A stretch of DNA of 64,000 nucleotides from Hyphomicrobiales bacterium (lineage in GTDB: Bacteria; Pseudomonadota; Alphaproteobacteria; Rhizobiales; JACESI01). Below the pieces are notes generated by a model. That model worked only from the letters and a program-made list of their open reading frames with translations, had not been told where the DNA came from and searched no databases. A program made the translations under genes and the position numbers. Every line of letters starts with the position of its first letter. Positions within the stretch are counted from its first letter, which is position 1. The DNA is taken from contig JBDXGY010000006.1 in the NCBI GenBank assembly GCA_039989895.1, positions 248,001-312,000 on the forward strand. The letters run 5' to 3'. Positions 34,186-43,346 of the stretch are shown here, in pieces.

Positions 34186-34983
34186 TTAAGGCAGAGCCAG
34201 AAAATCTATATGGCCAACAAAAACGCTGGCACCTGTCGTGTCAGCCTCTTCGATCAAGCTCAGGCGTTTAGCAAACCAGTCATCAAAATCAGTCTTTAAA
34301 TCCGGCCGAATTTCACTTGCCGCACCGCGCCACCCATCGAGTAACATTTTTTGAAAGGCTGCATGATCCGGCCCTGCTTGCCAGTCGGATAGCCCATGAG
34401 TTATTTCATAACCCGCTTTTTCAAAGCATGCCATGGCAGTATGAGCCGCATCGGGGCCAAGCGCGGGGCCTAGTCCTTTATCTGTTTTTTGGTGTGTGTT
34501 GAAAGCAGCAAGGATAATCTCATCATCGGTCAATGGCGGCAGTGCGCCCGCGCGCCCGTCATAATTTAAGGCTGCATAAAAGGGCAGCTGCCTTTCAACA
34601 ACCGCATCAACAAAACCGGATATCCAGTCTTCAGAGACAAGATCCAAAAAGGCTGATGTGGTGATGAGGTCTGTGGGCTGCGAAAAAATTGCATCTAACG
34701 ATAGGGACAAATCGGCGTGGCTCGTGATGACATCGGCGCCTGCGGCTTCTTTTTGGGCGATATCGAGAAGGGCTGGGTCATTATCGACCAGATGCCAAGC
34801 AATAGCGCTCTCAAGCGTGGGCGTCAAAGCGCGGATGGTGGAACCTGTACCGCTGCCGATATCGGTTAGTCGTATCGTTTTTTTGCCCTCAAAAAGCATA
34901 TTGAGCGCATTAATGACGTCATCGTTGCGCGCCGCATGATCAATTGGTTCGCGAAGGGCCAGCCATTCGGCGGAAAAACTCAT
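34186..34983 (-). CDS. Class I SAM-dependent methyltransferase
   Basis: About 265 residues from the ATG at 34983, which overlaps the glycosyltransferase stop as ATGA. SAM motif I is LTDIGSGTGSTIRAL near 40, followed by an acidic residue in HLVDNDPALL. The substrate is unknown. Its coupling to a glycosyltransferase in the PTPS/GTP cyclohydrolase gene set suggests it methylates the product of that pathway. Confidence 0.8.
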   Translation of the reverse strand: MSFSAEWLALREPIDHAARNDDVINALNMLFEGKKTIRLTDIGSGTGSTIRALTPTLESAIAWHLVDNDPALLDIAQKEAAGADVITSHADLSLSLDAIFSQPTDLITTSAFLDLVSEDWISGFVDAVVERQLPFYAALNYDGRAGALPPLTDDEIILAAFNTHQKTDKGLGPALGPDAAHTAMACFEKAGYEITHGLSDWQAGPDHAAFQKMLLDGWRGAASEIRPDLKTDFDDWFAKRLSLIEEADTTGASVFVGHIDFLALP

Positions 34984-36026
34984 TGCAGCCTCCGCAATAA
35001 AGAATGGAATTCTTCCGCTGATTTTTCCCATGTGGGGAAATCAGCTTCTGCTTTAAGGGCGCCCATGTGTTTCTGTCGCCTTAAATCATCATCACTCAGG
35101 ATTATACGCAATGCGTCAGTAAGGGTGTCAATATCATCGGGTGTCACCAAGAGGCCTGTGCTTTCAGGAACAGTATCGGGTATCGCGCCAGCGGTTGTTG
35201 CGATCACAGGCAGACCGCGCACAATCGCCTCGGCATAAGCCATGCCATAGCCCTCATAACGTGAGGCGAGGGCAAAGAGATCTGCGCTATGATAAAGCTT
35301 ATCAAGGGCCTGTGCATCCACACCGTCGTGAAAGTTGACCCTGTCAGAAATCCCACCCTCTTGAGTGATCTTTTGTAAGTCGTCGAAAGTCTCAGGGCTT
35401 AAATGTTGAAGCCCAACAATATCGAGCGTCCATGATAAATCGTGAAGTGTGCTAAGAGCGCGCAACAGCACATCATGGCCTTTGCGCTCAGTAATTGAAC
35501 CAACGCTCAAAAGACGCAAAGGTCTTTGGGTTCTAAAGGGAATAGGCGCACCACGTTCCACGCCGGGCATGATAGCCGAAATATTATTGACCGGATAGTT
35601 GAAGAGTTGATGCACTGTTTTACTCGTGGCGGGGCTTGTTGTCACAACAGCCTTCGCGAAGCCAAGACCTTCTCGCTCCAGCTTTTCCAACGCCATTGAT
35701 TGTGCTTCCGTTTGCCCGTTTTCCAGCGCCAACGGATGATGGATAAGCGCAACAACGGGCATTTGCTTGGCGCAGCGCTGCATCAGGCTTGGCGCACAAC
35801 CACCGGCAAGGCCATCGATCACGCAAATATCGGCATCTTGCACCTTATCAATAATAGAAAGCGCCGTTTGAATGTCTGCCTCATTGGCAAAAGGATAGTC
35901 ACCCGGCAGACTGATAAGGTCGACGCCCACGCCAAGCTTGCGCCATTCGTCAATAATCGCGCGGTCATATCGATAGCCCCCTGTGGGTGTATCAATATCG
36001 CCTGGAATGATGAAACGGATATGCAT
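34980..36026 (-). CDS. Family 4 glycosyltransferase
   Basis: A 348-residue GT-B enzyme. The N-terminal domain opens with a glycine-rich segment (DIDTPTGGYRYD) and the C-terminal domain has SVGSITERKGHDVLL and the EX7E motif with Glu258 and Glu266. GT4 enzymes use a nucleotide sugar with retention. Many act on cell-surface polymers, but the neighbours here are pteridine-type enzymes and a methyltransferase, so a small-molecule acceptor is plausible. Start 36026 lies 35 bases after the PTPS stop. Confidence 0.85.
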   Translation of the reverse strand: MHIRFIIPGDIDTPTGGYRYDRAIIDEWRKLGVGVDLISLPGDYPFANEADIQTALSIIDKVQDADICVIDGLAGGCAPSLMQRCAKQMPVVALIHHPLALENGQTEAQSMALEKLEREGLGFAKAVVTTSPATSKTVHQLFNYPVNNISAIMPGVERGAPIPFRTQRPLRLLSVGSITERKGHDVLLRALSTLHDLSWTLDIVGLQHLSPETFDDLQKITQEGGISDRVNFHDGVDAQALDKLYHSADLFALASRYEGYGMAYAEAIVRGLPVIATTAGAIPDTVPESTGLLVTPDDIDTLTDALRIILSDDDLRRQKHMGALKAEADFPTWEKSAEEFHSLLRRLQ

Positions 36027-36061
36027 GAGGTTGCCTTATTGGCTCGATCTTGGCTTGGCGA

Positions 36062-36460
36062 CTATATCGCCCCTTCATACCAAGCAAGCGCCACGTGGCT
36101 TTCAGAAATTGTAACACGGATGGCATCAATCTCGTCACCATCACGGCCTAGTTTTCCCTCGCGGGCAGCTTCGGCCAGATGATCAAAAACATGTTTGGTC
36201 AAAAATTCGGTCGTTGTATTTTGACCTTTAAATTCAGTCACTTCATCGAGGTTTTTGTAATTGATCGGCTCAAGAACAGCTTTCAGCGCATCATGGGCCG
36301 CACCGATATCGATGACGACATTATTTTCATCCAGCGTCTCTGAGATAAAACAGGCATCAACAACAAATGTAGCGCCATGCATGGCTTGGGCTGGGCCAAA
36401 AAATTCGCCCTTGAAAGAATGGGCAATCATAATGTGGTCGCGAACTTCTACTGCGTGCAC
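36062..36460 (-). CDS. PTPS/QueD-family protein with altered active site
   Basis: A 132-residue tunnelling-fold protein. The family opening with a zinc-ligand His14 (IAHSF) is present, and the C-terminal ISESHVALAWYEG retains the substrate-binding glutamate. The central CxxxHGH motif is changed to PAQAMHGAT: His28 remains, the catalytic Cys is absent and the third zinc His is Ala30. The usual DHxxLN segment reads NYKNLD. The normal reaction on dihydroneopterin triphosphate is therefore doubtful, and a different pteridine or pyrimidine reaction, or a non-catalytic role, is possible. It starts two bases after the dehydrogenase stop. Confidence 0.82.
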   Translation of the reverse strand: MHAVEVRDHIMIAHSFKGEFFGPAQAMHGATFVVDACFISETLDENNVVIDIGAAHDALKAVLEPINYKNLDEVTEFKGQNTTTEFLTKHVFDHLAEAAREGKLGRDGDEIDAIRVTISESHVALAWYEGAI

Positions 36461-36462
36461 GG

Positions 36463-37521
36463 CTAATCTCCAGATGGGTTGCTAGTAAGATTGGTTGTAT
36501 AATCCACGACCTGACAAAGCGTGTTGCTGTTTGGGCCGAGAATGCGGTTTAAATGATCTGGCAGTGCTTTAAAGGCAATTTCCGTTTCTAGCAATGCATC
36601 AAGCGCAGGATCGTTGAGTAAATTTAAAGCCTCTGCCATGCGTTGCGCATAGCTTGTGGTCGCTCTGCGCGATGGGCTGATATGACCAACTTGGCTTGAG
36701 ATGATTGACAGCCTTTGCGAATGGAAAGCACCGCCAAGCTGTAGCGGTATTTGTTTATCACCATACCAACTCATCTCGATAATGCGGGCCTCAAAAGCAG
36801 CAAGATCAAGCGCTGTTTGCAGTCCGGTACCACTAGCACTGGTGTGGAAAATAACATTATTATTTTGGGGTGCATCTTGAGGTAAGAAGAAAGTAAGTCC
36901 TAGAGATTCAGCAACAGCGCGTTTGCTCTCATCAATATCAATAATGGCAACATTTGTTTGCGCTACTTTGTTCGCCAGATAAGCAGTGAGAAGACCGACA
37001 ACACCCGCCCCGATAACGCTCACTGTGTCATCAGCCGTCACATCGCTATCCCATAAGGCGTTCAGTGCAGTTTCCATATTGGCAGCCAAAACCGCGCGTT
37101 GCGGTGGTATGGTGTCAGGTACTTTGTTGGCGTAAGTGGCATTAATGAGTGCATGGCTTTGGTGAGGATGGAGGGCGAAAACTATGTTGCCCTGCACAAG
37201 GTGATTGACATCTTTACCTGTCTCGATCACCTCACCAACCAGTGCATACCCATAAGATACAGGAAAAGAAAACTTACCGACTTGATGAGGACAACGCATT
37301 CTTTCCCATTCATTTTTGGGTACTCTTCCAGCAAAAACTAGGCTTTCTGTCCCTCTACTGATTCCTGATTTAAGTGTTTGTAATATAATATCATTATTAC
37401 CAAGTGGCGGCATAGATGCTGGTTCTATTGCAGCGACCATTGGGCCAGTGTATACAAGTGCATGCGCCAGCTCCTTAGCTTGCACGCTGCTCTCGTTTTT
37501 GTGATCTATTTGTTCAGCCAC
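36463..37521 (-). CDS. Medium-chain dehydrogenase/reductase (zinc-type fold)
   Basis: A 352-residue protein starting at GTG 37521. It has the MDR catalytic domain and a Rossmann segment VSVIGAGVVGLLTAYLANK near 165-185. The position where alcohol dehydrogenases have GICGSD reads SGISRGTES, so the catalytic zinc Cys is missing; this variant is also seen in BchC-like enzymes. It would reduce or oxidise a small molecule with NAD(P). It is the first gene of a four-gene minus-strand unit (dehydrogenase, PTPS, glycosyltransferase, methyltransferase). Confidence 0.83.
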   Translation of the reverse strand: MAEQIDHKNESSVQAKELAHALVYTGPMVAAIEPASMPPLGNNDIILQTLKSGISRGTESLVFAGRVPKNEWERMRCPHQVGKFSFPVSYGYALVGEVIETGKDVNHLVQGNIVFALHPHQSHALINATYANKVPDTIPPQRAVLAANMETALNALWDSDVTADDTVSVIGAGVVGLLTAYLANKVAQTNVAIIDIDESKRAVAESLGLTFFLPQDAPQNNNVIFHTSASGTGLQTALDLAAFEARIIEMSWYGDKQIPLQLGGAFHSQRLSIISSQVGHISPSRRATTSYAQRMAEALNLLNDPALDALLETEIAFKALPDHLNRILGPNSNTLCQVVDYTTNLTSNPSGD

Positions 37522-37667
37522 AATTCAGTTTCAATCAGTTAATAGGTTTCTTGACTAAGGTTGTTGCAGTGCGCAATAATTTCGTCACAAAGAAGGTCGA
37601 AGACGTATTTGTCAACGGGTTTAGTTTTTTTAGTTTCGCCAATTTGGCACCAGTGAGGTCTTATAGC

Positions 37668-39500
37668 ATGACGCCTACCGCTAGACGAATTACTTTCGGT
37701 ACTCTTGTTTTTTTTACAATTGCTGGGCTTTTGGCTTTGATGGCTTGGGCATTGTCGCCAGCTGAAATTGTTCCCTTCGAATGGCTGCTTCTGATGTGTT
37801 TTGCAATCACCTTACCTTGGACAGCAATCGGTTTTTGGAATGCGGTCATTGGTTTCGGTCTTATGAGGTTTACAAAAAATCCGGCGGCAAGTGTTTTTCC
37901 TGATTCTCAAAAGATCAAGGACAATGACCCGATTACCAAGTCTACTGCAGTCGCAATGTGTATCCGCAATGAAGACGTTGGACAGGTGAATCGCAATCTA
38001 ACGGCGATGATTGCGAGGCTTGTGGCATCTGGCAGTGCAAATAATTTCCACGTTTACATTCTTAGCGATAGCTCTGAGGATGACGTGATAACCGAAGAGC
38101 AGGTTGTTTTTGAAAAATTGCGCCGCGATTGGGCTGAAAAAATTGGTGTTACCTATCGTTTGCGCACAGATAACAAGGGCTTTAAAGCGGGCAATATCCG
38201 CGACTTTTGCGACACATGGGGCGTGAACCATGACTTCATGTTGACGCTTGATGCGGACAGCGTGATGTCGGCTTCTTCCATTTTACGTCTTGTTCGCGTG
38301 ATGCAGGCTAATGACAAGCTTGGTATTCTTCAAAGTCTGGTTGTTGGTCTTCCTTCCGACAGCGCCTTCACCCGTGTTTTCCAGTTTGGCATGCGCATGG
38401 GTATGAAGTCTTATACACTGGGCAGTGCTTGGTGGCAGGGTGATTGCGGTCCTTATTGGGGACACAATGCACTTATCCGTCTTGAGCCGTTCATGGAACA
38501 TTGTCATCTGCCTATTTTACCGGGCAAAGGGCCTTTGTCAGGATATATTTTAAGCCACGATCAGGTTGAGGCTGTTTATATGCGCCGCGCTGGTTATGAG
38601 TGTCGGGTGCTTGCGGAAGAAGGTGGTTCTTATGAAGAAAACCCACCGCATATATTAGAATTCATCCGTCGCGATTTGCGTTGGTGCCATGGCAATATGC
38701 AATATCTAAAATTATTGTCCGAGCCAGATCTTAAACCCACAAGCCGGGTTCAGCTTGTTCTTGCGATTTTAATGTTCACAAGTGCCCCAGCATGGATGAC
38801 CTTCGTTTCTGTTGCCACATGGTCGATCATTTTCTCAGACATGACCTTCAGTGGTTTCCAGATGGGACCGGGCTATATTTTGTTTCTCATCGTGATGACG
38901 ATGATTTTCGCTCCGAAACTTGTATCAATAGCTGATGTGTTGATGCGCTCTAAGTTGCGAAAAGCCTATGGCGGCGGTTTAGCAGTCATTACAAGTGCGG
39001 CTGTTGAGATTTTATTTTCAATGTTGTTGGCGCCCATCATGGCGGTTGCCGAGACGATCTTCTTAGCAGGCCTACCATTTGGTAAAGCCCGCGGTTGGGC
39101 CTCGCAAGATCGTCAAGTAACCTCTCTTCCCGTGGGTGTTGTTGCAAGTCATCTTTGGCCTCAAATGCTATTTGGCCTTTTAGGTGTGACAGCACTTTTC
39201 GTATCAGGTTCAGTGACTTTAAATGGTTTTCTTGTAAGCTTGCCAGTATTCATCGGCCCGTTTCTTGCCATACCGCTGGGTTTTACAAGTGCTCATGTTT
39301 CATTCGGTAATCTGTTTACCCGACTAGGGTTTTGGCAATTACCTGAAGAGCAAAGCCCACCGGTTATCATTCGGGCTATCAATTTGCCCGCTCTTGCCAT
39401 TCGTGGACAGGCGCTGAGTGATAAAGAAAGCCATCAACCGCTTTCAACACAACAGTTACTTGATATTGATATGGAAATGGAAGAACGTCTGGCTGCATGA
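37668..39500 (+). CDS. opgH: Glucans biosynthesis glucosyltransferase OpgH (MdoH)
   Basis: About 610 residues from the ATG at 37668 (GAGG ten bases upstream); the frame stays open to a TTG at 37551, so a longer form is possible. It is a family 2 glycosyltransferase with membrane segments at both ends. The catalytic region shows LTLDADSVMS, an ILSHDQVEA region, AEEGGSYEENPP and the RRDLRWCHGN motif that corresponds to QxxRW. OpgH polymerises UDP-glucose into the backbone of osmoregulated periplasmic glucans and exports it. OpgC lies 7.3 kb downstream; no opgG is in the window. Confidence 0.9.
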   Translation: MTPTARRITFGTLVFFTIAGLLALMAWALSPAEIVPFEWLLLMCFAITLPWTAIGFWNAVIGFGLMRFTKNPAASVFPDSQKIKDNDPITKSTAVAMCIRNEDVGQVNRNLTAMIARLVASGSANNFHVYILSDSSEDDVITEEQVVFEKLRRDWAEKIGVTYRLRTDNKGFKAGNIRDFCDTWGVNHDFMLTLDADSVMSASSILRLVRVMQANDKLGILQSLVVGLPSDSAFTRVFQFGMRMGMKSYTLGSAWWQGDCGPYWGHNALIRLEPFMEHCHLPILPGKGPLSGYILSHDQVEAVYMRRAGYECRVLAEEGGSYEENPPHILEFIRRDLRWCHGNMQYLKLLSEPDLKPTSRVQLVLAILMFTSAPAWMTFVSVATWSIIFSDMTFSGFQMGPGYILFLIVMTMIFAPKLVSIADVLMRSKLRKAYGGGLAVITSAAVEILFSMLLAPIMAVAETIFLAGLPFGKARGWASQDRQVTSLPVGVVASHLWPQMLFGLLGVTALFVSGSVTLNGFLVSLPVFIGPFLAIPLGFTSAHVSFGNLFTRLGFWQLPEEQSPPVIIRAINLPALAIRGQALSDKESHQPLSTQQLLDIDMEMEERLAA

Positions 39501-39532
39501 TAGGATGACATCCTAAAGGGACTAGAAATTTT

Positions 39533-40393
39533 GTGTTGCGGTTATTGATGTTACGATTATTGAGCAGACGTTTTAATGCGTCTTTATTGTTGCTTTTCGC
39601 GGCCTCTTTCTTTTCATCCCTTTGGTGGCAATCGGCCCATGCCTGCGGCGTGAATTCCGATTGTTTCGTTGCCAGTGGTGATTATCGAATATTCTTGCCT
39701 CAAGAGCGCCCAGCCGACAAAAAAATTCCCGCGATTATTTATATTCATGGTCTTGGCGGTTCCTCGAAAGCGGTTATGAACCGCAATAAATTGCGTCGCG
39801 TTGCCAAAAAACTGGGTGTTGCTTTTGTTGCCGTCAATGGTCGGGCAGGGTCGTGGTCTTTTCCTAATGGTGTTGAACGCGGCAAAGTGCGTAATGAATT
39901 CACCTATTTCCGCGAAGTCGTCAGCGACATAAAAAAACGCTTTCCCATTGATGGACAAAAAATTGTTGCTGCCGGGTTTTCTATTGGCGCCTCGATGACA
40001 TGGAATCTCGCTTGTCGTACGCCTGATGATTACGCAGGCTACATTCCACTTTCAGGCACTATGTGGCGCCCACAGCCGAATAAATGTGTTGGACCAGTTG
40101 GTGAAATATACCATTCGCATGGCACCGCCGATCGTATTTTTCCACTTGAAGGCCGTGTTGTGCGTGGTAAGCGGCAAGGGGCAATCTTGGATACATTTGA
40201 ACTCATGGCCAAACAGGACCAATGCACGCGCAAGGTTATACGCGAGACCAAATCGCGTGGCGTGAAATGTCGATATCATCGTAATTGTGATGGCGAAACA
40301 CTGCGCCTTTGTCTTGATGGCGGCACTCACGAGGTAGACACGGCCTATCTTCTCAGCGGATTTCGTGAAATTGCAAAAGCGCGTGGCTTTTAA
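39533..40393 (+). CDS. Secreted PHB depolymerase/feruloyl esterase-like hydrolase
   Basis: A 286-residue protein with a GTG start at 39533 (AAAGGG 12 bases upstream; an ATG at 39548 is an alternative). The N-terminal ~38 residues are a signal peptide or anchor. The alpha/beta-hydrolase domain has the oxyanion region YIHGLGGSSKAVM, the nucleophile GFSIGASMTWN, YHSHGTADRIFP with the acid, and a C-terminal GGTHEVD with His. It belongs to the LpqC/polyhydroxybutyrate depolymerase group and would act on an ester in the periplasm or outside. Substrate unknown. Confidence 0.82.
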   Translation: MLRLLMLRLLSRRFNASLLLLFAASFFSSLWWQSAHACGVNSDCFVASGDYRIFLPQERPADKKIPAIIYIHGLGGSSKAVMNRNKLRRVAKKLGVAFVAVNGRAGSWSFPNGVERGKVRNEFTYFREVVSDIKKRFPIDGQKIVAAGFSIGASMTWNLACRTPDDYAGYIPLSGTMWRPQPNKCVGPVGEIYHSHGTADRIFPLEGRVVRGKRQGAILDTFELMAKQDQCTRKVIRETKSRGVKCRYHRNCDGETLRLCLDGGTHEVDTAYLLSGFREIAKARGF

Positions 40394-40449
40394 ATAATGA
40401 ATGATGCCGCTACAACGAAGACATAATCTTGTAATGGAGTAACCACCTC

Positions 40450-41718
40450 GTGAGTGATCAATCACTGAAAGACGGCCCTTTAACAGGCCTGCGTGTGCTC
40501 GATTTATCGCGCATTCTGGCGGGCCCCACTTGTACGCAGCTTTTGGGTGATATGGGAGCGGATATTCTCAAGATTGAGCGCCCGATAACAGGTGATGATA
40601 CCCGCCGTTGGGGGCCTCCCTTTGTGCAAGTGGATGGTAAAGACAGTCAGGAAAGTTCCTATTATCTTTGCGCCAATCGTAATAAACGCTCACTCGCTGT
40701 CGATCTCACATCCAGCGCGGGGCAGAAGATTATTCAAGATATCGCGATGCAATCTGACATTGTGGTTGAAAATTTCAAAGTCGGTGATTTGGAGCGGCGT
40801 GGCCTCGATTATGAGACATTGCGTGAGCTTAATCCGCGTTTGATTTACTGCTCAATTTCTGGTTTCGGTCAAACCGGCCCTTACGCTCCACGTGCGGGAT
40901 ATGATTTTTTGATACAAGGCATGGGTGGCATCATGAGCCTCACTGGCCAACGTGATGAAGATGGCGGCGTGGAAACAAAAGCCGGTGTTGGGATCGCTGA
41001 TGTGATGTGTGGCATGTACGCCTCAAACGCAATTCTCGCAGCCCTTCACGCACGTCAACAAACAGGCAAAGGCCAGCATATTGATCTGGCGCTTTTGGAC
41101 ACACAAGTGGCATGGCTTATCAATCAAGGGGCGGCTTACCTGACAAACCACAAAGTACCCGGTAGGCTCGGCAATGGTCATCCCACAATCGTGCCTTACG
41201 AGACATTTCCCGCCTCTGATAAGAAATTTATTCTGGCGGTTGGCAATGATGCACAGTTTTTGAAGTTTCTGGAATTAGCCGGGCGCGTGGACCTTATCGA
41301 AGACGACCGTTTTGCCACCAATGTTGAGCGGGTGAAAAACCGTGATTATGTAGTGCCTTTGATCGCCGAGATTACCCGTCAAAAGACGGCTGACGAATGG
41401 TTGGAACAGCTAACTAAAGTTGGCGTGCCCTGTGGTCCCGTTAATAATCTGGAAGAGGTTTTCAATGACCCGCAGATCAAACATCGAGAGATGGAAATCA
41501 CCATGGATCATGCCACCGCAGATGAAAAAGCGGTCCATCTTATTGGCAATCCGATAAAAATGAGCGATACACCAGTAACTTATCGTCACCCACCACCGCG
41601 TGTTGGTGAACATTCAGCTGAAATACTGACCGAACTTATTGGTCTTGATGATAATGATATTGAGAGACTAACCGCTGATGGCACGATCAGCGATGGACGT
41701 CTCAAACAAGAGGATTAG
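40450..41718 (+). CDS. Family III CoA-transferase (CaiB/BaiF)
   Basis: A 422-residue class III CoA-transferase starting at GTG, with GGAG upstream. The N-terminal LRVLDLSRILAGPTCTQLLGDMGADILKIE-type opening is typical, and catalytic Asp184 lies in GVGIADVMCGMYA. It would move CoA between carboxylic acids through an aspartyl-CoA intermediate. The next gene, a ThDP enzyme, starts four bases after its stop, so the two probably act in one pathway. Formyl-CoA:oxalate transferase plus oxalyl-CoA decarboxylase was considered, but the partner does not look like oxalyl-CoA decarboxylase. Confidence 0.88.
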   Translation: MSDQSLKDGPLTGLRVLDLSRILAGPTCTQLLGDMGADILKIERPITGDDTRRWGPPFVQVDGKDSQESSYYLCANRNKRSLAVDLTSSAGQKIIQDIAMQSDIVVENFKVGDLERRGLDYETLRELNPRLIYCSISGFGQTGPYAPRAGYDFLIQGMGGIMSLTGQRDEDGGVETKAGVGIADVMCGMYASNAILAALHARQQTGKGQHIDLALLDTQVAWLINQGAAYLTNHKVPGRLGNGHPTIVPYETFPASDKKFILAVGNDAQFLKFLELAGRVDLIEDDRFATNVERVKNRDYVVPLIAEITRQKTADEWLEQLTKVGVPCGPVNNLEEVFNDPQIKHREMEITMDHATADEKAVHLIGNPIKMSDTPVTYRHPPPRVGEHSAEILTELIGLDDNDIERLTADGTISDGRLKQED

Positions 41719-41722
41719 ACCT

Positions 41723-43315
41723 ATGCGTGGCGCGGATATTATAGCGAAAAAATTGGCTGATGCAGGCTGTAAAACAGCATTTGGCATCCCCGGCGGCGAA
41801 GTTCTTACTGTTCTTGATGGTCTGCGTGAAGCAGATATCAATTTTGTGCTCGTCAAACATGAAAATGCAGGCGGATTCATGGCAGAAGGCGCGTGGCATG
41901 CCACCGGTGCACCAGCCATTTTGGTCGCGACCATTGGCCCGGGGGTTGCCAATGCTGTTAATGTGATCGCCAATGCGATGCAGGATCGCGTGCCTATGAT
42001 TTTCATCACAGGCTGTGTCGATGGTGCTGAGGCCGAAACCTATACCCACCAAGTATTCGATCATCAGCAAATGTTGCGTCCTATCGTCAAAGCCAGCTTC
42101 CGTGCTAATGAAGGAGCGATAGGTGTCATGATGGATAAGGCGATATCCATTGCGACCTCGGGTCAGCCCGGTCCAGTGCATATCGATTTGCCGATCAATG
42201 TGGCTCAAAGTGAGAGCGAAACGGAATACACTCCGCTTGCCTCTTTGCCAAAACAGGGGTTGCCTGCTGCCGGTCTTATTTTTGAAGTGCAAGGACGAAT
42301 TGCGGCAGCCAAAAAGCCCATCGTGATTGCGGGCGTTGATGCGCTTAACGAGGGCGCTGATGTTTCGCATTTTTGCAAAACGTTGAACATTCCAATGATT
42401 GCTACCTATAAAGCAAAAGGCATGCTTGATGAGCGCGATCCGCTCTCTCTTGGGGGCGGTGGATTGTCACCGAAAGCAGATGGTGTGTTGCTGCCTTTGA
42501 TTGAGGAGGCGGACCTTGTTTTGCTTCTTGGCTATGATCCAATCGAGATGCGTGTTGGTTGGCGAAATCCATGGCCTGCTGAAAAGGCAGTTGAAATAAC
42601 ATCAAGCCTACGAACCCACGGCATGCATACAGCTGGAACCACATTGATGGGTGATGTTGCCGCAACGACAGCCTCTTTAGCCAATGCGGATGGGGGTAAA
42701 TATTGGGTTGATGGTGAAGTTGAAAAAGCCCGCGCGACCTTGAAGGAAATGTTTGCAGCCGGCGGCGGCGACTTTGGTCCCGAACATGTCTTTGCCACCC
42801 TGCGCGATGCCGCACCCGAGAATACGGTGATTACCGCAGATAGTGGTGCGCATCGTATTCTGGTCAGCCAGATGTGGGAGTGCATCAATCCGCGTACGAT
42901 GCTTCAATCTTCTGCGCTTTGTACCATGGGCTGCGCTGTGCCATTGGCGGCAGGTTATAAATATGAAAGTCCTGATACGCCGACGATAGCCTTTGTAGGC
43001 GACGCTGGTTTTGAGATGATGATGGGCGATCTTTCAACTTTGCGCGATATGAAAACACCTGTGATCATTTGTGTGCTTGTTGACGAAAGCCTTGGCCTGA
43101 TCGAGATAAAACAACGCGCCATGCAATTGCCTAACAACGGTGTTGATTTTTCCGGTACTGATTTCCCAAAAGTCGCCGAAGGTTTCGGCGGTCACGGTGT
43201 TTGGATTGATGATGTTGCAACATTGCGCACAGAATTTAAAGCGGCATTAGAACGCGACACATTCACCGTGCTTTGTCCGCGCATCGGACGCCAAGCGTAT
43301 AACGGGAAGTTTTAG
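41723..43315 (+). CDS. Thiamine diphosphate enzyme, acetolactate synthase-like
   Basis: About 530 residues from the ATG at 41723, behind AAGAGGA. It has the three-domain ThDP fold: N-terminal domain with catalytic Glu47 (VKHENAGGFMAEG), a central domain near 190-330, and a ThDP-binding domain whose metal motif starts at GDAGFEMMMGDL. The reaction may be decarboxylation or carboligation of a 2-oxo acid or acyl-CoA. The central-domain features of oxalyl-CoA decarboxylase are not obvious. It is coupled with the CoA-transferase gene. Confidence 0.83.
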   Translation: MRGADIIAKKLADAGCKTAFGIPGGEVLTVLDGLREADINFVLVKHENAGGFMAEGAWHATGAPAILVATIGPGVANAVNVIANAMQDRVPMIFITGCVDGAEAETYTHQVFDHQQMLRPIVKASFRANEGAIGVMMDKAISIATSGQPGPVHIDLPINVAQSESETEYTPLASLPKQGLPAAGLIFEVQGRIAAAKKPIVIAGVDALNEGADVSHFCKTLNIPMIATYKAKGMLDERDPLSLGGGGLSPKADGVLLPLIEEADLVLLLGYDPIEMRVGWRNPWPAEKAVEITSSLRTHGMHTAGTTLMGDVAATTASLANADGGKYWVDGEVEKARATLKEMFAAGGGDFGPEHVFATLRDAAPENTVITADSGAHRILVSQMWECINPRTMLQSSALCTMGCAVPLAAGYKYESPDTPTIAFVGDAGFEMMMGDLSTLRDMKTPVIICVLVDESLGLIEIKQRAMQLPNNGVDFSGTDFPKVAEGFGGHGVWIDDVATLRTEFKAALERDTFTVLCPRIGRQAYNGKF

Positions 43316-43346
43316 GAAAACGTAATCGTTTGATCTCGCCCAAGCG

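Noticed and set aside
41702-42370. 222-codon open frame antisense to the ThDP enzyme
   Set aside because: It is the complement of a well-supported gene and its residue composition is not protein-like.
40450-43315. Oxalate degradation pair Frc/Oxc
   Set aside because: The first gene could fit, but the ThDP enzyme reads differently from oxalyl-CoA decarboxylase in its N-terminal and central parts; kept as a generic pair.
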